Assembly: GCA_013287135.1 (NCBI GenBank)
Contig: JABDEK010000003.1
Span: 1-64,000, forward strand
Length of the DNA stretch: 64,000 bases
Direction of reading: 5' to 3'
DNA from: Acidobacteriota bacterium
Lineage (GTDB): Bacteria; Acidobacteriota; Terriglobia; Acidiferrales; UBA7541
Shown here: positions 28,119 through 37,032 of the stretch, in pieces
Position numbering within the stretch: position 1 is the first letter of the stretch
Layout: the number at the start of each line of letters is the position of its first letter
Position numbers and translations under genes: made by a program
Notes under the pieces: model-generated
Told to the model about the DNA's origin: nothing
Seen by the model: the letters and a program-made list of their open reading frames with translations, nothing else
Database searches by the model: none

Positions 28119-29285
28119 GTGGAGTTTTCGCTAACGGACGAACAACAGCAGCTTCGGCGAACGGTTCGAGCGTTTGCCGAGGGTGAAATCCTTCCTCATG
28201 TAATGGAATGGGACGAAGCATCCCATTTTCCCACCGAGATTATTCCCAAACTGGCTGAGATGGGCTTTCTGGGTGTGATATTTCCGGAAAAGTATGGCGG
28301 CGCGGGAATGGGGTACATCGAGTACGCCATCATTATTGAAGAATTATCGCGGGTGGACGGATCGATGGGCATTATTGTGGCCGCGCATAATTCGCTATGC
28401 ACCAACCACATTTATAAATTTGGAACGGAAGAACAGAAAAAGAAATACGTGGTGCCGTTGGCACAGGGCAAGAAGCTGGGCTGTTGGTCGCTTACGGAGC
28501 CGGAAGCTGGCTCTGATGCCGGGGGGACGCGCACGTCCGCGTTGAAGAAAGATGGCCGATGGCTGATCAACGGCTCAAAGACGTTCACTACGAACGGCCA
28601 TTATGCGGATGTGTGCGTCGCCATGGCGGTAACGGACCCCGCGAAGAAAAGCCATGGGATTTCAGCATTCATCATCGAGAAAGGAACTCCCGGGTTCCGG
28701 CCAGGCAAAAAAGAAAACAAACTTGGTCTGCGTGCAAGCGACACCAGTGAGGTGGTTTTTAGTGATTGCGAAGTGCCGGCAGAAAATCTGCTGGGAAAAG
28801 AAGGCGAAGGCTTTGTAAACAGCCTGCAAATTCTTGACGGCGGCCGCATCTCGATCGCTTCTCTCGGGCTGGGAATGGCGCAGGGCGCCTACGAAGCCTC
28901 CGTACGGTACGCAAAGCAACGCAAACAATTCGGCAAGGCGATTGCGGAATTTCAAGCGATTCAGTTCAAGCTCGCGGATATGGCCATGGAGATCGAAGCA
29001 GCGCGGCTGCTCACGTATCAAGCTGCCTGGCTTGCGGACCAAGCCATTGCTGCGGGAAATTACGATACGCGGTTTACGCGCGAGTCGAGCATGGCGAAAC
29101 TCTATGCCGGTGAGGTGGCTGTGCGCGTGGCGAACGAAGCCGTGCAGATTCATGGCGGGTACGGTTTTATTAAGGATTATCCGGCCGAGAAATTCTATCG
29201 CGATGTGAAGTTGTGCACGATAGGTGAAGGTACCAGCGAAATCCAAAGGCTGGTAATCGCGCGACAGGTTTTGGGAAAAGGTTAA
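28119..29285 (+). CDS. Acyl-CoA dehydrogenase
   Basis: 388 residues from GTG 28119, where the family's usual N-terminus begins ([20 protein letters not shown]). The frame extends upstream to 27948, but that part has no family similarity and spans the promoter. FAD-dependent introduction of a trans-2 double bond into acyl-CoA. Seen: [58 protein letters not shown], and the catalytic Glu in IGEGTSEIQ. Chain-length preference cannot be read, though it resembles short or branched-chain enzymes. First gene of a run including meaB, which hints at pathways ending in propionyl-CoA. Confidence 0.93.
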   Translation: MEFSLTDEQQQLRRTVRAFAEGEILPHVMEWDEASHFPTEIIPKLAEMGFLGVIFPEKYGGAGMGYIEYAIIIEELSRVDGSMGIIVAAHNSLCTNHIYKFGTEEQKKKYVVPLAQGKKLGCWSLTEPEAGSDAGGTRTSALKKDGRWLINGSKTFTTNGHYADVCVAMAVTDPAKKSHGISAFIIEKGTPGFRPGKKENKLGLRASDTSEVVFSDCEVPAENLLGKEGEGFVNSLQILDGGRISIASLGLGMAQGAYEASVRYAKQRKQFGKAIAEFQAIQFKLADMAMEIEAARLLTYQAAWLADQAIAAGNYDTRFTRESSMAKLYAGEVAVRVANEAVQIHGGYGFIKDYPAEKFYRDVKLCTIGEGTSEIQRLVIARQVLGKG

Positions 29286-29370
29286 ATTTGGTGCCTGCAA
29301 AAACCACGCCTGGTTCTGCGCCGTTCGCTCTACGCTGCCGATTCCTCTCTGAGCTGATCGCCTAATTCTG

Positions 29371-30336
29371 ATGACCGTTTCTGTCGACAATTGGGCCGAG
29401 CAGGTGCGCGCCGGTGATGTACGCGCGATATCGCGGGCGGTTTCCGCAATTGAAAATCGAGAGCGCGAGGCGGAGGAAATACTCCGCCAGCTATTTCCGT
29501 ATACGGGGCATGCCTACCGGGTTGGAATCACCGGCGCACCGGGAACCGGCAAGAGCACTTTGGTGGATCGTCTGGCTAGTCATTATCGTGGCGAGAAAAA
29601 GACTGTCGGGATTATTGCCGTGGATCCGTCAAGCCCTTTTACTGGCGGAGCGATCTTAGGCGACCGCGTGCGAATGCAAGGTCACGCAACCGACTCGGGC
29701 ATATTTATCCGCTCGATGGCGACGAGAGGTTTCCTCGGCGGATTGGCGCAAGCTACTAGAGACACCGCGCTGTTGATGGACGCGGCCGGAAAACAAATGA
29801 TTTTGATCGAGACAGTGGGCGTAGGACAGGGCGAAATCGAAATCGTTCGTCTGGCTGACTGTACGATTGTCGTGCTGATGCCCGGGATGGGTGATGACGT
29901 CCAAAGTCTAAAAGCCGGATTGATGGAAATTGGCGACATTTTCGTGCTGAACAAATGTGACCGCGAAGGCGCGGATCGTTACGAACAGCAACTGCGAGGC
30001 ATCTTGCAACTGGTGCCGGAGAGACAAGGATGGAAGCCGCCAGTCGTGCGCACTGTGGCTACGGAAAACAAAGGTGTGGACGAATTGGCCCGACAGATCG
30101 CTCTTTTCAAAACCCATTTCGAGCAAACTCACGATCGGAAAGCGCGAGAAATTTCGCATTGGAAAGAATGGATTCTTCAACTACTTGAGGCGCGATTAAT
30201 GGAACGCGTCGTCGGTGACCAACTCGGCGAACGCGAACTCGATAGAATTGCTTCGCAGGTAGCGGAGCGAAAAATGGATCCTTACGGCGCAGTGAATCAA
30301 ATTCTGTCACGCGCGGGACTCGGAGATAAATCTTGA
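29371..30336 (+). CDS. meaB: Methylmalonyl-CoA mutase-associated GTPase MeaB
   Basis: 321 residues of the G3E GTPase family (MeaB/ArgK/MMAA). The P-loop is GITGAPGTGKST at residues 52-63, followed by VGIIAVDPSSPFTGGAILGDR, ETVGVGQGEIE, MPGMGDDVQSLKAGLMEI and NKCD. MeaB protects and reloads adenosylcobalamin-dependent methylmalonyl-CoA mutase. The mutase itself is not in the window. The gene lies 85 bases after the acyl-CoA dehydrogenase and overlaps the next gene by four bases. Confidence 0.93.
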   Translation: MTVSVDNWAEQVRAGDVRAISRAVSAIENREREAEEILRQLFPYTGHAYRVGITGAPGTGKSTLVDRLASHYRGEKKTVGIIAVDPSSPFTGGAILGDRVRMQGHATDSGIFIRSMATRGFLGGLAQATRDTALLMDAAGKQMILIETVGVGQGEIEIVRLADCTIVVLMPGMGDDVQSLKAGLMEIGDIFVLNKCDREGADRYEQQLRGILQLVPERQGWKPPVVRTVATENKGVDELARQIALFKTHFEQTHDRKAREISHWKEWILQLLEARLMERVVGDQLGERELDRIASQVAERKMDPYGAVNQILSRAGLGDKS

Positions 30337-31172
30337 AACTTGGGCAACTGGAATTTCACGTTTTGGTGGACGGCCATTTGGGGCTGGATGGTGGCGCAAT
30401 GTTCGGCGTCATTCCAAAGCCCCTGTGGGAAAAGAAAATTCCGGCGGATGGCAGGAACCGAATCAAGTTGGCGATGAATTGTCTGCTGGTGCGTGCGGGT
30501 GGCAAGACCATTTTGGTGGAGACGGGCGCTGGCGAAAAATGGGACGAAAAGGGGCGCGATATTTATGCGCTGGACGGCCCGCATTTGACCGAGAGGCTGC
30601 GCGATTACGGCGTGCATCCGCACGAAATCGATATCGTGATCAACACGCATCTGCACTTCGATCATTGCGGCGGAAACACGCGCGTGGAAAAAGATAAAGT
30701 CGTTACTGCATTTCCACACGCCCGGTATGTGGTTCAGCGCGGTGAGTACGAGCACGCCAAAAATCCGAACGAGCGAGATCGCGCAAGCTACCTGCTCGAA
30801 AATTATGTCCCGCTTGAGGCGGCCGGCAAATGGTCCCTTCTGGTCGACGACCGCGCGATAGCGCCTGGAGTGGAATTGATTCGCGTCCCAGGACACACCG
30901 CAAACATGCAGTGCGTGAAGCTCAGCGGCGGCGGTCAAACTGCGTTTTTCTTCGCCGATCTTGTGCCCACTACGGCTCACCTGGCGCTGCCGTGGATCAT
31001 GGGATTCGACTTGTATCCGGTGACCACGCTCGAAAACAAAAAGAAATGGATTCCGGAGGCGGTGAAAGAGGGATGGATTGCGCTCTTTGCCCATGATGCC
31101 AAAGTGCCGGCGGGGTATTTGCGCGAGCGCGACGGCAGATGGGAAGCGGAACCGGTGACGATTGATTCGTAG
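30333..31172 (+). CDS. Metallo-beta-lactamase fold hydrolase
   Basis: 279 residues. The metal motif THLHFDH (HxHxDH) is present, with further ligand candidates in FPHARYVV, PGHTANMQCV, FFADLVPT and the C-terminal LFAHDAKVP. The layout (LVDGHLGLDGGAMFG...LVETGAGEKW) resembles the AHL-lactonase-like branch and other small-ester hydrolases; a specific substrate cannot be given. The TTG at 30333 overlaps the meaB stop (TTGA), so translation is coupled. mtnP starts 12-18 bases after the stop. Confidence 0.86.
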   Translation: MKLGQLEFHVLVDGHLGLDGGAMFGVIPKPLWEKKIPADGRNRIKLAMNCLLVRAGGKTILVETGAGEKWDEKGRDIYALDGPHLTERLRDYGVHPHEIDIVINTHLHFDHCGGNTRVEKDKVVTAFPHARYVVQRGEYEHAKNPNERDRASYLLENYVPLEAAGKWSLLVDDRAIAPGVELIRVPGHTANMQCVKLSGGGQTAFFFADLVPTTAHLALPWIMGFDLYPVTTLENKKKWIPEAVKEGWIALFAHDAKVPAGYLRERDGRWEAEPVTIDS

Positions 31173-31184
31173 ACGAATCGAAAG

Positions 31185-32093
31185 GTGAAAATGGCGAGAA
31201 AGGTAAGGAAGAAAAAGAATAAAAGCGTAAAAGAAGAGATTCGCATCGGGATTATTGGGGGAAGCGGTCTCTACTCGATGCCGGGACTCACGGATGTCCG
31301 CGAGACGCGGGTGCCAACGCCGTTCGGCGATCCGTCTGACCCAATCCTGATCGGCACGCTCGAAGGACGCCGCGTGGCCTTCCTGGCGCGACATGGGCGC
31401 GGCCACCGCTTAACGCCGAGCGAGATAAATTACCGCGCAAATATATGCGCGCTGAAGATGCTTGGAGTGGAGCGAATTCTGTCTGTCAGCGCAGTCGGTT
31501 CGCTTCGAGATGATTTGCCGCCGCTCGATTTCGTGATTCCCGATCAATTCTTCGATCGCACACGCCTGCGTGTCGCAACGTTTTTTGGTGGCGGAGTCGT
31601 GGCGCACGTGGGGTTCGACAAGCCTACTTGCACGATTTTGGCCGCGCACATTGCTGATGCGTGCGACGGGGCCGGCGTGAAAGCGCATCGTTCCGGAACA
31701 TACGTTTGCATGGAAGGTCCGCAATTTTCGACCTTGGCCGAATCGCATACGTACCGACAGCTTGGCTTCGACGTGATTGGGATGACCAATTTGACGGAGG
31801 CGAAGCTGGCGCGCGAAGCGGAGATTTGCTACGCCACGATCGCCATGGTTACGGATTACGATTGCTGGCACCCTAACCATGACGCCGTTACCTTGGACGA
31901 AATTATTCAGAATTTAAATCGCAATACCTCGAACGTGCAGCGCGTGTTGCGCGAAGTAGTGCGCGAACTGCCGGAGGCGCGAAGTTGCAAGTGCGGTTCG
32001 GCTCTTGCGCACGCGATTCTTACACACCGCGCAGCGATTTCTGCCGCCGCGAAAAAAAGGCTCGCACCCATCATCGGCAAATATATTTCCTAA
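31185..32093 (+). CDS. mtnP: S-methyl-5'-thioadenosine phosphorylase
   Basis: 302 residues. It phosphorolyses 5'-methylthioadenosine to adenine and 5-methylthioribose-1-phosphate. Family landmarks: IGIIGGSGLYSMPGL, FLARHGRGHRLTPSEINYRAN, CMEGPQFSTLAES, IGMTNLTEAKLARE and TDYDCWH. An N-terminal Lys-rich stretch of about 18 residues (RKVRKKKNKSVKEE) precedes the core; GTG 31185 or ATG 31191 may be used. A PfkB kinase gene starts 11 bases downstream. No other methionine-salvage gene (mtnA, B, C, D) is visible nearby. Confidence 0.93.
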   Translation: MKMARKVRKKKNKSVKEEIRIGIIGGSGLYSMPGLTDVRETRVPTPFGDPSDPILIGTLEGRRVAFLARHGRGHRLTPSEINYRANICALKMLGVERILSVSAVGSLRDDLPPLDFVIPDQFFDRTRLRVATFFGGGVVAHVGFDKPTCTILAAHIADACDGAGVKAHRSGTYVCMEGPQFSTLAESHTYRQLGFDVIGMTNLTEAKLAREAEICYATIAMVTDYDCWHPNHDAVTLDEIIQNLNRNTSNVQRVLREVVRELPEARSCKCGSALAHAILTHRAAISAAAKKRLAPIIGKYIS

Positions 32094-32104
32094 ACGGAGA
32101 GTGA

Positions 32105-33013
32105 ATGTCACTACTGGTTGTTGGTTCGGTCGCTTTCGACGCCTTGGAGACGCCGCATGGCAAAGTGGAACGCACCTTGGGGGGAGCCGCGAGTTATTTC
32201 GCGCTTGCCGCCAGCCATTTCACGCCCGTTCGCGTGGTAGCTATTGTGGGAGACGATTTTACTGCTAAAGACAAGGCTGTCTTTCACGGTCGGAAAATCG
32301 ACCTGGAAGGTCTGGAGCATGCCACGGGGAAGACGTTTTTTTGGTCCGGGCGGTACAGCAAGGACATGAACGAGCGCACGACGCTGGCGACCGATTTAAA
32401 TGTGTTTGCAAATTTCAGGCCCACTTTGCCGGGAACGTATTGTGATTCGTCATTTATTTTCTTGGGCAACATCGATCCGACGCTGCAGCGATCGGTTCTG
32501 AAGCAAATGAAATGCAAGCCGAAAGTGGTAGGGCTCGACACCATGAATTATTGGATCGAGCGCACCCCTGCCGAATTACGCGAAACTCTTAAACACACCC
32601 AGATTTTGATGATTAATGATGATGAAACGCGCCAGCTAACCGGCGAGCATAATTTGATGCGCGCAGCCAAACACGTTTTCAAAATGGGCCCGCGGACTCT
32701 GGTGATTAAACGCGGTGAACATGGCGCTTTGATGGTGCACAATAACTTTCTGTTTTCGGTGCCGGGATTCCCATTGGAAGAGGTGCACGATCCTACAGGC
32801 GCTGGGGACAGTTTTGCGGGTGGTTTCATGGGCTACTTGGCGGGCGAAGGGCGAATTAATGACCAAACGCTTCGCCGCGCGATGGTTTACGGCTCCGTGC
32901 TCGGAAGTTTCGCCGTTGAACGCTTCGGGCTTGAGCGCCTGACCAAACTAACGCGCCGAGAAATAACCGAACGGGCGCGTCGCTTTCTGAAACTTACAAC
33001 GTTCAAACTTTAG
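32105..33013 (+). CDS. PfkB family carbohydrate/nucleoside kinase
   Basis: 302 residues of the ribokinase-like superfamily. The N-terminal glycine-containing LGGAASYFALAASHF and the C-terminal PfkB signature DPTGAGDSFAGGFMGYLA, with its catalytic Asp, are clear. The substrate is unknown: candidates are ribose, adenosine or another purine nucleoside, given that it sits 11 bases behind MTA phosphorylase. The known methylthioribose kinase belongs to another fold, so that activity should not be assumed. mgtC starts immediately after the stop. Confidence 0.85.
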   Translation: MSLLVVGSVAFDALETPHGKVERTLGGAASYFALAASHFTPVRVVAIVGDDFTAKDKAVFHGRKIDLEGLEHATGKTFFWSGRYSKDMNERTTLATDLNVFANFRPTLPGTYCDSSFIFLGNIDPTLQRSVLKQMKCKPKVVGLDTMNYWIERTPAELRETLKHTQILMINDDETRQLTGEHNLMRAAKHVFKMGPRTLVIKRGEHGALMVHNNFLFSVPGFPLEEVHDPTGAGDSFAGGFMGYLAGEGRINDQTLRRAMVYGSVLGSFAVERFGLERLTKLTRREITERARRFLKLTTFKL

Positions 33014-33673
33014 TTGAGCAAATTTATGCTGCACGATTTGAATTCTTACATCGTTGCCCGCTTGTTGCTCGCAGGTGCGCTCGGCGGAGTGGTCGGGCTC
33101 GAGCGTGAGTTACGTCACAAGCCGGCCGGCCTGCGCACCAACATGCTGATTTGTTTTGGCGCCGCGCTGTTTACGATCATTTCCTACGAAATGGCGGGAA
33201 GCGTGGGCGGCGATCACACGCGCATTGCGGCGCAAATTATTCCGGGAATCGGATTTATTGGGGCCGGAGTGGTGATTCGCGGGCGCGGAGGCGTGGTGGG
33301 AATCACCAGCGCGGCGACAATTTTCGTAATGGCCAGTGTGGGCATGGCGGTCGGCGCCGGCATGTTGATGACTGCCATTTTCTCGACGCTGATTCTTTTG
33401 GTCGCGCTAGTATTTCTTGGCGTCGCAGAGGAGCGTTTTGGATTCCACATGCGTCTGGTGACTTTCCGATTGACCAGCGAGGATCCGACATTGCTCCCGC
33501 GAGCGCATCAGATCGTTGAACAGTCCGGGATTCCGGCCCACCGCTGGCACAATCATCGCAGTGAGGAAGGGATCGTTGTAGAGTTCGACGCAGACGTGAC
33601 CTATCCGCAAGAACGCGATTTGATGGAAAAGCTAGCCGCTTTGAAAGTTCGCTGCGATGTGCGGCCTGTTTGA
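33014..33673 (+). CDS. MgtC/SapB family membrane protein
   Basis: 219 residues with four to five membrane helices. Seen: LLAGALGGVVGLERELRHKPAGLRTNML, the MgtC signature, and TRIAAQIIPGIGFIGAGVVIRGRGGVVGITSAA. The C-terminal ~75 residues form a soluble ACT-like domain. MgtC proteins affect magnesium homeostasis or F-ATPase activity; the role here is open. TTG 33014 directly abuts the pfkB stop, and ATG 33026 is an alternative start. Last gene of its run. Confidence 0.85.
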   Translation: MSKFMLHDLNSYIVARLLLAGALGGVVGLERELRHKPAGLRTNMLICFGAALFTIISYEMAGSVGGDHTRIAAQIIPGIGFIGAGVVIRGRGGVVGITSAATIFVMASVGMAVGAGMLMTAIFSTLILLVALVFLGVAEERFGFHMRLVTFRLTSEDPTLLPRAHQIVEQSGIPAHRWHNHRSEEGIVVEFDADVTYPQERDLMEKLAALKVRCDVRPV

Positions 33674-33790
33674 GGGATAGATTCTTCTGATGTCCTTATG
33701 TACACGACACGCTTTGACGGCCAACCAATGCCGGTAAAATTGAATCCGAGTTGACGGACTGCGCATGGGGTGCTATCAATTCTAGGTCTT

Positions 33791-33799
33791 TGTTATATT
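33791..33799 (+). promoter_or_regulatory. Extended -10 promoter for the propeller lipoprotein gene
   Basis: TGTTATATT at 33791-33799 matches TGnTATAAT except one base. No good -35 is present. The leader would be about 85 bases and ends with AGGAGG before ATG 33891. Confidence 0.4.
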
Positions 33800-33890
33800 T
33801 TCAGGCGTTTCGGTTTTCCCGTTCCGCTCGACCAGTTTGTCACCATGTGCGGCCGCAGGGTTCCGTGCAAATTATAGGAGGACGTAACTG

Positions 33891-35969
33891 ATGCGTTTGC
33901 GGTGGACTGCTTTGCTGGCACTCCTCCTATGCGCCTTGCCGCTCGGGAGCTGCTCGAGCACGAGCACCACAGCGATCACCTATCCTACGCCGGTTATCAC
34001 CGGCCTATTTCCGTCCAGCATCACAGCGGGCAGTCAAACGTTCACTCTGTTTATTTCTGGCACCGGCTTTATTAGCAAGCCCCAGTCGCAAGTTTTTTGG
34101 AACGGCTCGATGCGCACGAGCGTTCTGAATACCACTACGCAGCAACTCGCCGTCACGATTATGGCCTCGGACGTGGCAAGCGCAGGCATTGCCGCAGTTA
34201 CAGCGTCGAACCCGGAACCCGGCGGTCCGTCCCTTGCAGCCACTTTTGTAATTAACGGCTTACAGAACGGCACACCATTCATCGCGAGTCTCTCGCCGCC
34301 AAGCGCTTCTCCCGGTAGTGGCAATTTCGTTCTTACGGTGAACGGTTCGGGATACGTCGCGCCGGTGGTTGTCAACGGTGTGACGCAAATAGCTGGCTCG
34401 ACTGTGGCGTGGAACGGCGCACCGCTTACGACTACCTTCGTGAGTTCCATTCAATTAACCGCTAGCGTAGCGGGATCTAATATCGCTTCTCCTGGATTCG
34501 CGAGCATAAGCGTTTACAACACGACGCCTGGCGACACGCAGTTGTATTCACCTTCCGTGGATTTCAACTATACGACGAGCGGTTCCGCTTTCCCCAAGGT
34601 GGCATCCGTGAGTGCGACGAGTGGTGCCGCTGACGGAGCGAGTGCGGCGCCGGCGATAAGCAGCTATGGCCGATACGTCGCGTTCTTCTCGAGAGCAAGA
34701 AATATAGTGGCGCACGGCGCTCGTGGAAATATTTTCGTGCGCGACACATGCATGAGCGCTACCGGCTGTGCCGCTAAGACCATCGCTGTTGACCTTGCGC
34801 CGGATGGAAGCGCGCCCAATGCGGAGGCAGGCAATCAGGTGGCAATGAGCGCGGAGGGCAGGTTCGTCGTCTTCGAATCCAAAGCCACGAATCTTGTCTC
34901 GAGCTTGCATACCTCTTCCGAGTCTAGCGCCAGCACGATGAATCTTTTTGTGCGCGACCTTTGTAACGGAGCTAACGTGCCATCTGGGTGCGCCGCCCAT
35001 ACCGAAGCGGTATCGGTAGATGCTTCCGGAGAATTAGCAAGCGGCGGGGATAGCGGATTCGCCTCGATCAGCGCCGACGGCCGCTTCATCGCCTTCGCTT
35101 CAGCGGCTGCGAATCTGGTCGCCAAGAAAACGGGGGCGGGGTCTCAGGTGTTTGTGCGCGACATGTGCGCCGGGCCAACCGCCTCGAAGTCGTGCGTCCC
35201 CAGAACGGAGCAGATTCCTGTCGAGGCAAAATATGCCGCCAGCGGATCTCAAGGTGAAAATCCTTCCATTTCCGCAGACGGGCGATATGTCGCGTTTGTG
35301 GTGTTCGGAACCAATTCATCGCCAGAGCCATCTCAGGTGCTGCTCCAGGATACTTGTGCGGGATGGGATGCTCCGGCTTCTTGTGTTCCTTCGGCTGTTG
35401 CAATTTCAGTGTCTTCCACCGGCAAGCCTGCTGACGGGCAAAGCGGAACCCCGGTTGTGAACGGTGATGGCCGCTTCGTAGTCTTTCAATCCAGCGCGTC
35501 CAACCTTGTGGCCGAGAGCTCGAAATCAAAGACGAATGTTTTTCTGCGTGACACCTGTTTAGGCGCGACAGCTTCAGATGGATGCACTCCGGCGACAACT
35601 TTAATCAGTCCTGAAACCGCCGGTGTCTCAACGAATTCCGATGCATTCGCGCCTTGGATCAGCTCTTCCGGCCGCTACATCAGCTTCCTTTCCGGAATTT
35701 CGATGATCGCGAAGCGCCCGTACTCTGTGGAAACATATCTCTTCGTGCGCGACACCTGCTTCGGTGTGACCAGTTCCTGCACAGCTCGCACCGTCGCGGT
35801 CGCAACTCCGGCGAATGCGTCGCACGCTACGCCATTGCGCGTTGATCAATTTTCGCCCGTATCGATTATTGCAAGCGGTCGTGTCGCGGGTTTTTCTTCC
35901 AGTTCGCCTGTTCCCACCGCGCCCACTAGCGGATACGGAGACGTAGTGCTCACCCTGACTACCTTCTGA
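33891..35969 (+). CDS. Lipoprotein with IPT/TIG domains and a disulfide-rich PD40-like propeller
   Basis: 692 residues. The signal peptide ends at a lipobox-like LGSC, giving Cys21 as lipid anchor. Two IPT/TIG immunoglobulin-like domains follow (about 33-123, starting PVITGLFPSSITAGSQTFTL, and 130-228, starking similar with SLSPPSASPGSGNFVLTV). Residues 235-692 contain six repeats with an S-x-DGR(Y/F)(V/I)AF strand, as in TolB/PD40 propellers. Every repeat also has an F(V/L)RDxC turn with a second Cys six to nine residues later: 287/293, 358/367, 426/435, 489/498, 556/565, 623/630. AGGAGG precedes the ATG. Surface or periplasmic binding protein of unknown ligand; monocistronic as far as visible. 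Confidence 0.75.
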   Translation: MRLRWTALLALLLCALPLGSCSSTSTTAITYPTPVITGLFPSSITAGSQTFTLFISGTGFISKPQSQVFWNGSMRTSVLNTTTQQLAVTIMASDVASAGIAAVTASNPEPGGPSLAATFVINGLQNGTPFIASLSPPSASPGSGNFVLTVNGSGYVAPVVVNGVTQIAGSTVAWNGAPLTTTFVSSIQLTASVAGSNIASPGFASISVYNTTPGDTQLYSPSVDFNYTTSGSAFPKVASVSATSGAADGASAAPAISSYGRYVAFFSRARNIVAHGARGNIFVRDTCMSATGCAAKTIAVDLAPDGSAPNAEAGNQVAMSAEGRFVVFESKATNLVSSLHTSSESSASTMNLFVRDLCNGANVPSGCAAHTEAVSVDASGELASGGDSGFASISADGRFIAFASAAANLVAKKTGAGSQVFVRDMCAGPTASKSCVPRTEQIPVEAKYAASGSQGENPSISADGRYVAFVVFGTNSSPEPSQVLLQDTCAGWDAPASCVPSAVAISVSSTGKPADGQSGTPVVNGDGRFVVFQSSASNLVAESSKSKTNVFLRDTCLGATASDGCTPATTLISPETAGVSTNSDAFAPWISSSGRYISFLSGISMIAKRPYSVETYLFVRDTCFGVTSSCTARTVAVATPANASHATPLRVDQFSPVSIIASGRVAGFSSSSPVPTAPTSGYGDVVLTLTTF

Positions 35970-36056
35970 CGCATTGATCAGCGCTGCTGGGATGTAAACC
36001 TGGCGCGCTTGTCGGCTGGACTACCTGTCGGAAATTCCTTATTCTCGTTTGCGCCC

Positions 36057-37007
36057 ATGCCGCAGACACTTAAGCCTCCCGTGCTTGAACCAGAGAATGT
36101 TGTTCGCATCATTTCTCTAGCAAGTCCCGTGGATGGCAATCGGCTCGAAGCAGGCAGCGGCGAACTTGCGCGATTGGGTTACAAGATTAAATTTGACGAA
36201 ACCAGCACTCTGGCACGCGATGGCTTTTTTGCGGGACCGGCGGCCGATCGCGTGACGGCGTTAAAAGAAGCGCTCACAGAGACTGACTCGCGGGCTATTT
36301 TCTGCACGCGCGGCGGCTACGGATCGAATTATTTGCTCGATGGGCTGAGCGTGGCGCTCGCTGCGCCGAAAATCTTGCTCGGTTACAGCGATCTCACATC
36401 GCTGCAAATTTTTCTGTGGCAGAAATTTCGCTGGGTTACTTTTTATGGGCCCATGGTTGCTTCCGGATTCGACAAGGGAGAAGGTGCTCCCGAAGGATAC
36501 CATCGCGAAAGTTTCACGAACGCTATTTCCGAAACGCGACATGGCTGGGTAATCGACTTGGAGGGTACTGAAACACTGGTTCCCGGAAAAGTTGACGGCA
36601 CGCTGCTGGGCGGCTGTCTTACTCTGATTGAAACGACTTTGGGCACTGCTTGGGAACTCGATACGCACGGCTCAATTCTGGTTCTTGAAGATCGAGGCAT
36701 GAAGCCTTGGCAAGTGGACCGTGCGCTGATGCATCTTAAACAGGCAGGGAAATTTCGCGGAGTATCCGCCGTGGTCCTCGGAGAATTTCCCGAATGCGAA
36801 GGGCCGGCCGGAACAGAAACCGTCAAAGACGTGGCGGAGCGCATACTGAATTTCTTTGGATTTCCTGTCGTGTGGGGCGCGGCTATCGGGCACACCACGC
36901 GGCCGATGTTGACTCTGCCGTTAGGCGTTCGTGCGCGACTCTTTGCGAACGATGCGGATGGCAAAGGCGCAAGGCTCGAAACACTGGAAGCGGCCTGCAG
37001 AGCATGA
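36057..37007 (+). CDS. ldcA: LD-carboxypeptidase (muramoyltetrapeptide carboxypeptidase, family S66)
   Basis: 316 residues from ATG 36057 (the frame reaches back to a TTG at 36009 but the extra part is not conserved). It removes the terminal D-Ala from murein tetrapeptides in the cytoplasm. Seen: IISLASPVDGNRLEAG, CTRGGYGSNYLLDGL, the nucleophile GYSDLTSLQ (Ser about residue 111), and the Glu and His of the triad in VLEDRGMKPWQVDR and GHTTRP. mpl begins 25 bases downstream, and the two enzymes act in succession in murein recycling. Confidence 0.92.
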   Translation: MPQTLKPPVLEPENVVRIISLASPVDGNRLEAGSGELARLGYKIKFDETSTLARDGFFAGPAADRVTALKEALTETDSRAIFCTRGGYGSNYLLDGLSVALAAPKILLGYSDLTSLQIFLWQKFRWVTFYGPMVASGFDKGEGAPEGYHRESFTNAISETRHGWVIDLEGTETLVPGKVDGTLLGGCLTLIETTLGTAWELDTHGSILVLEDRGMKPWQVDRALMHLKQAGKFRGVSAVVLGEFPECEGPAGTETVKDVAERILNFFGFPVVWGAAIGHTTRPMLTLPLGVRARLFANDADGKGARLETLEAACRA

Positions 37008-37032
37008 GAACGCAATTGTCAGCGAGGCAGGA

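Noticed and set aside
27847-28221. 124-residue minus-strand frame in the region before the acyl-CoA dehydrogenase
   Set aside because: It runs into the start of the dehydrogenase gene and across its promoter, and the composition is not protein-like.
30297-31406. 369-residue minus-strand open frame across the MBL-fold hydrolase gene
   Set aside because: Longer than the real gene but antisense to a clear HxHxDH protein and the neighbouring starts; the predicted protein is His/Arg-rich without domains.
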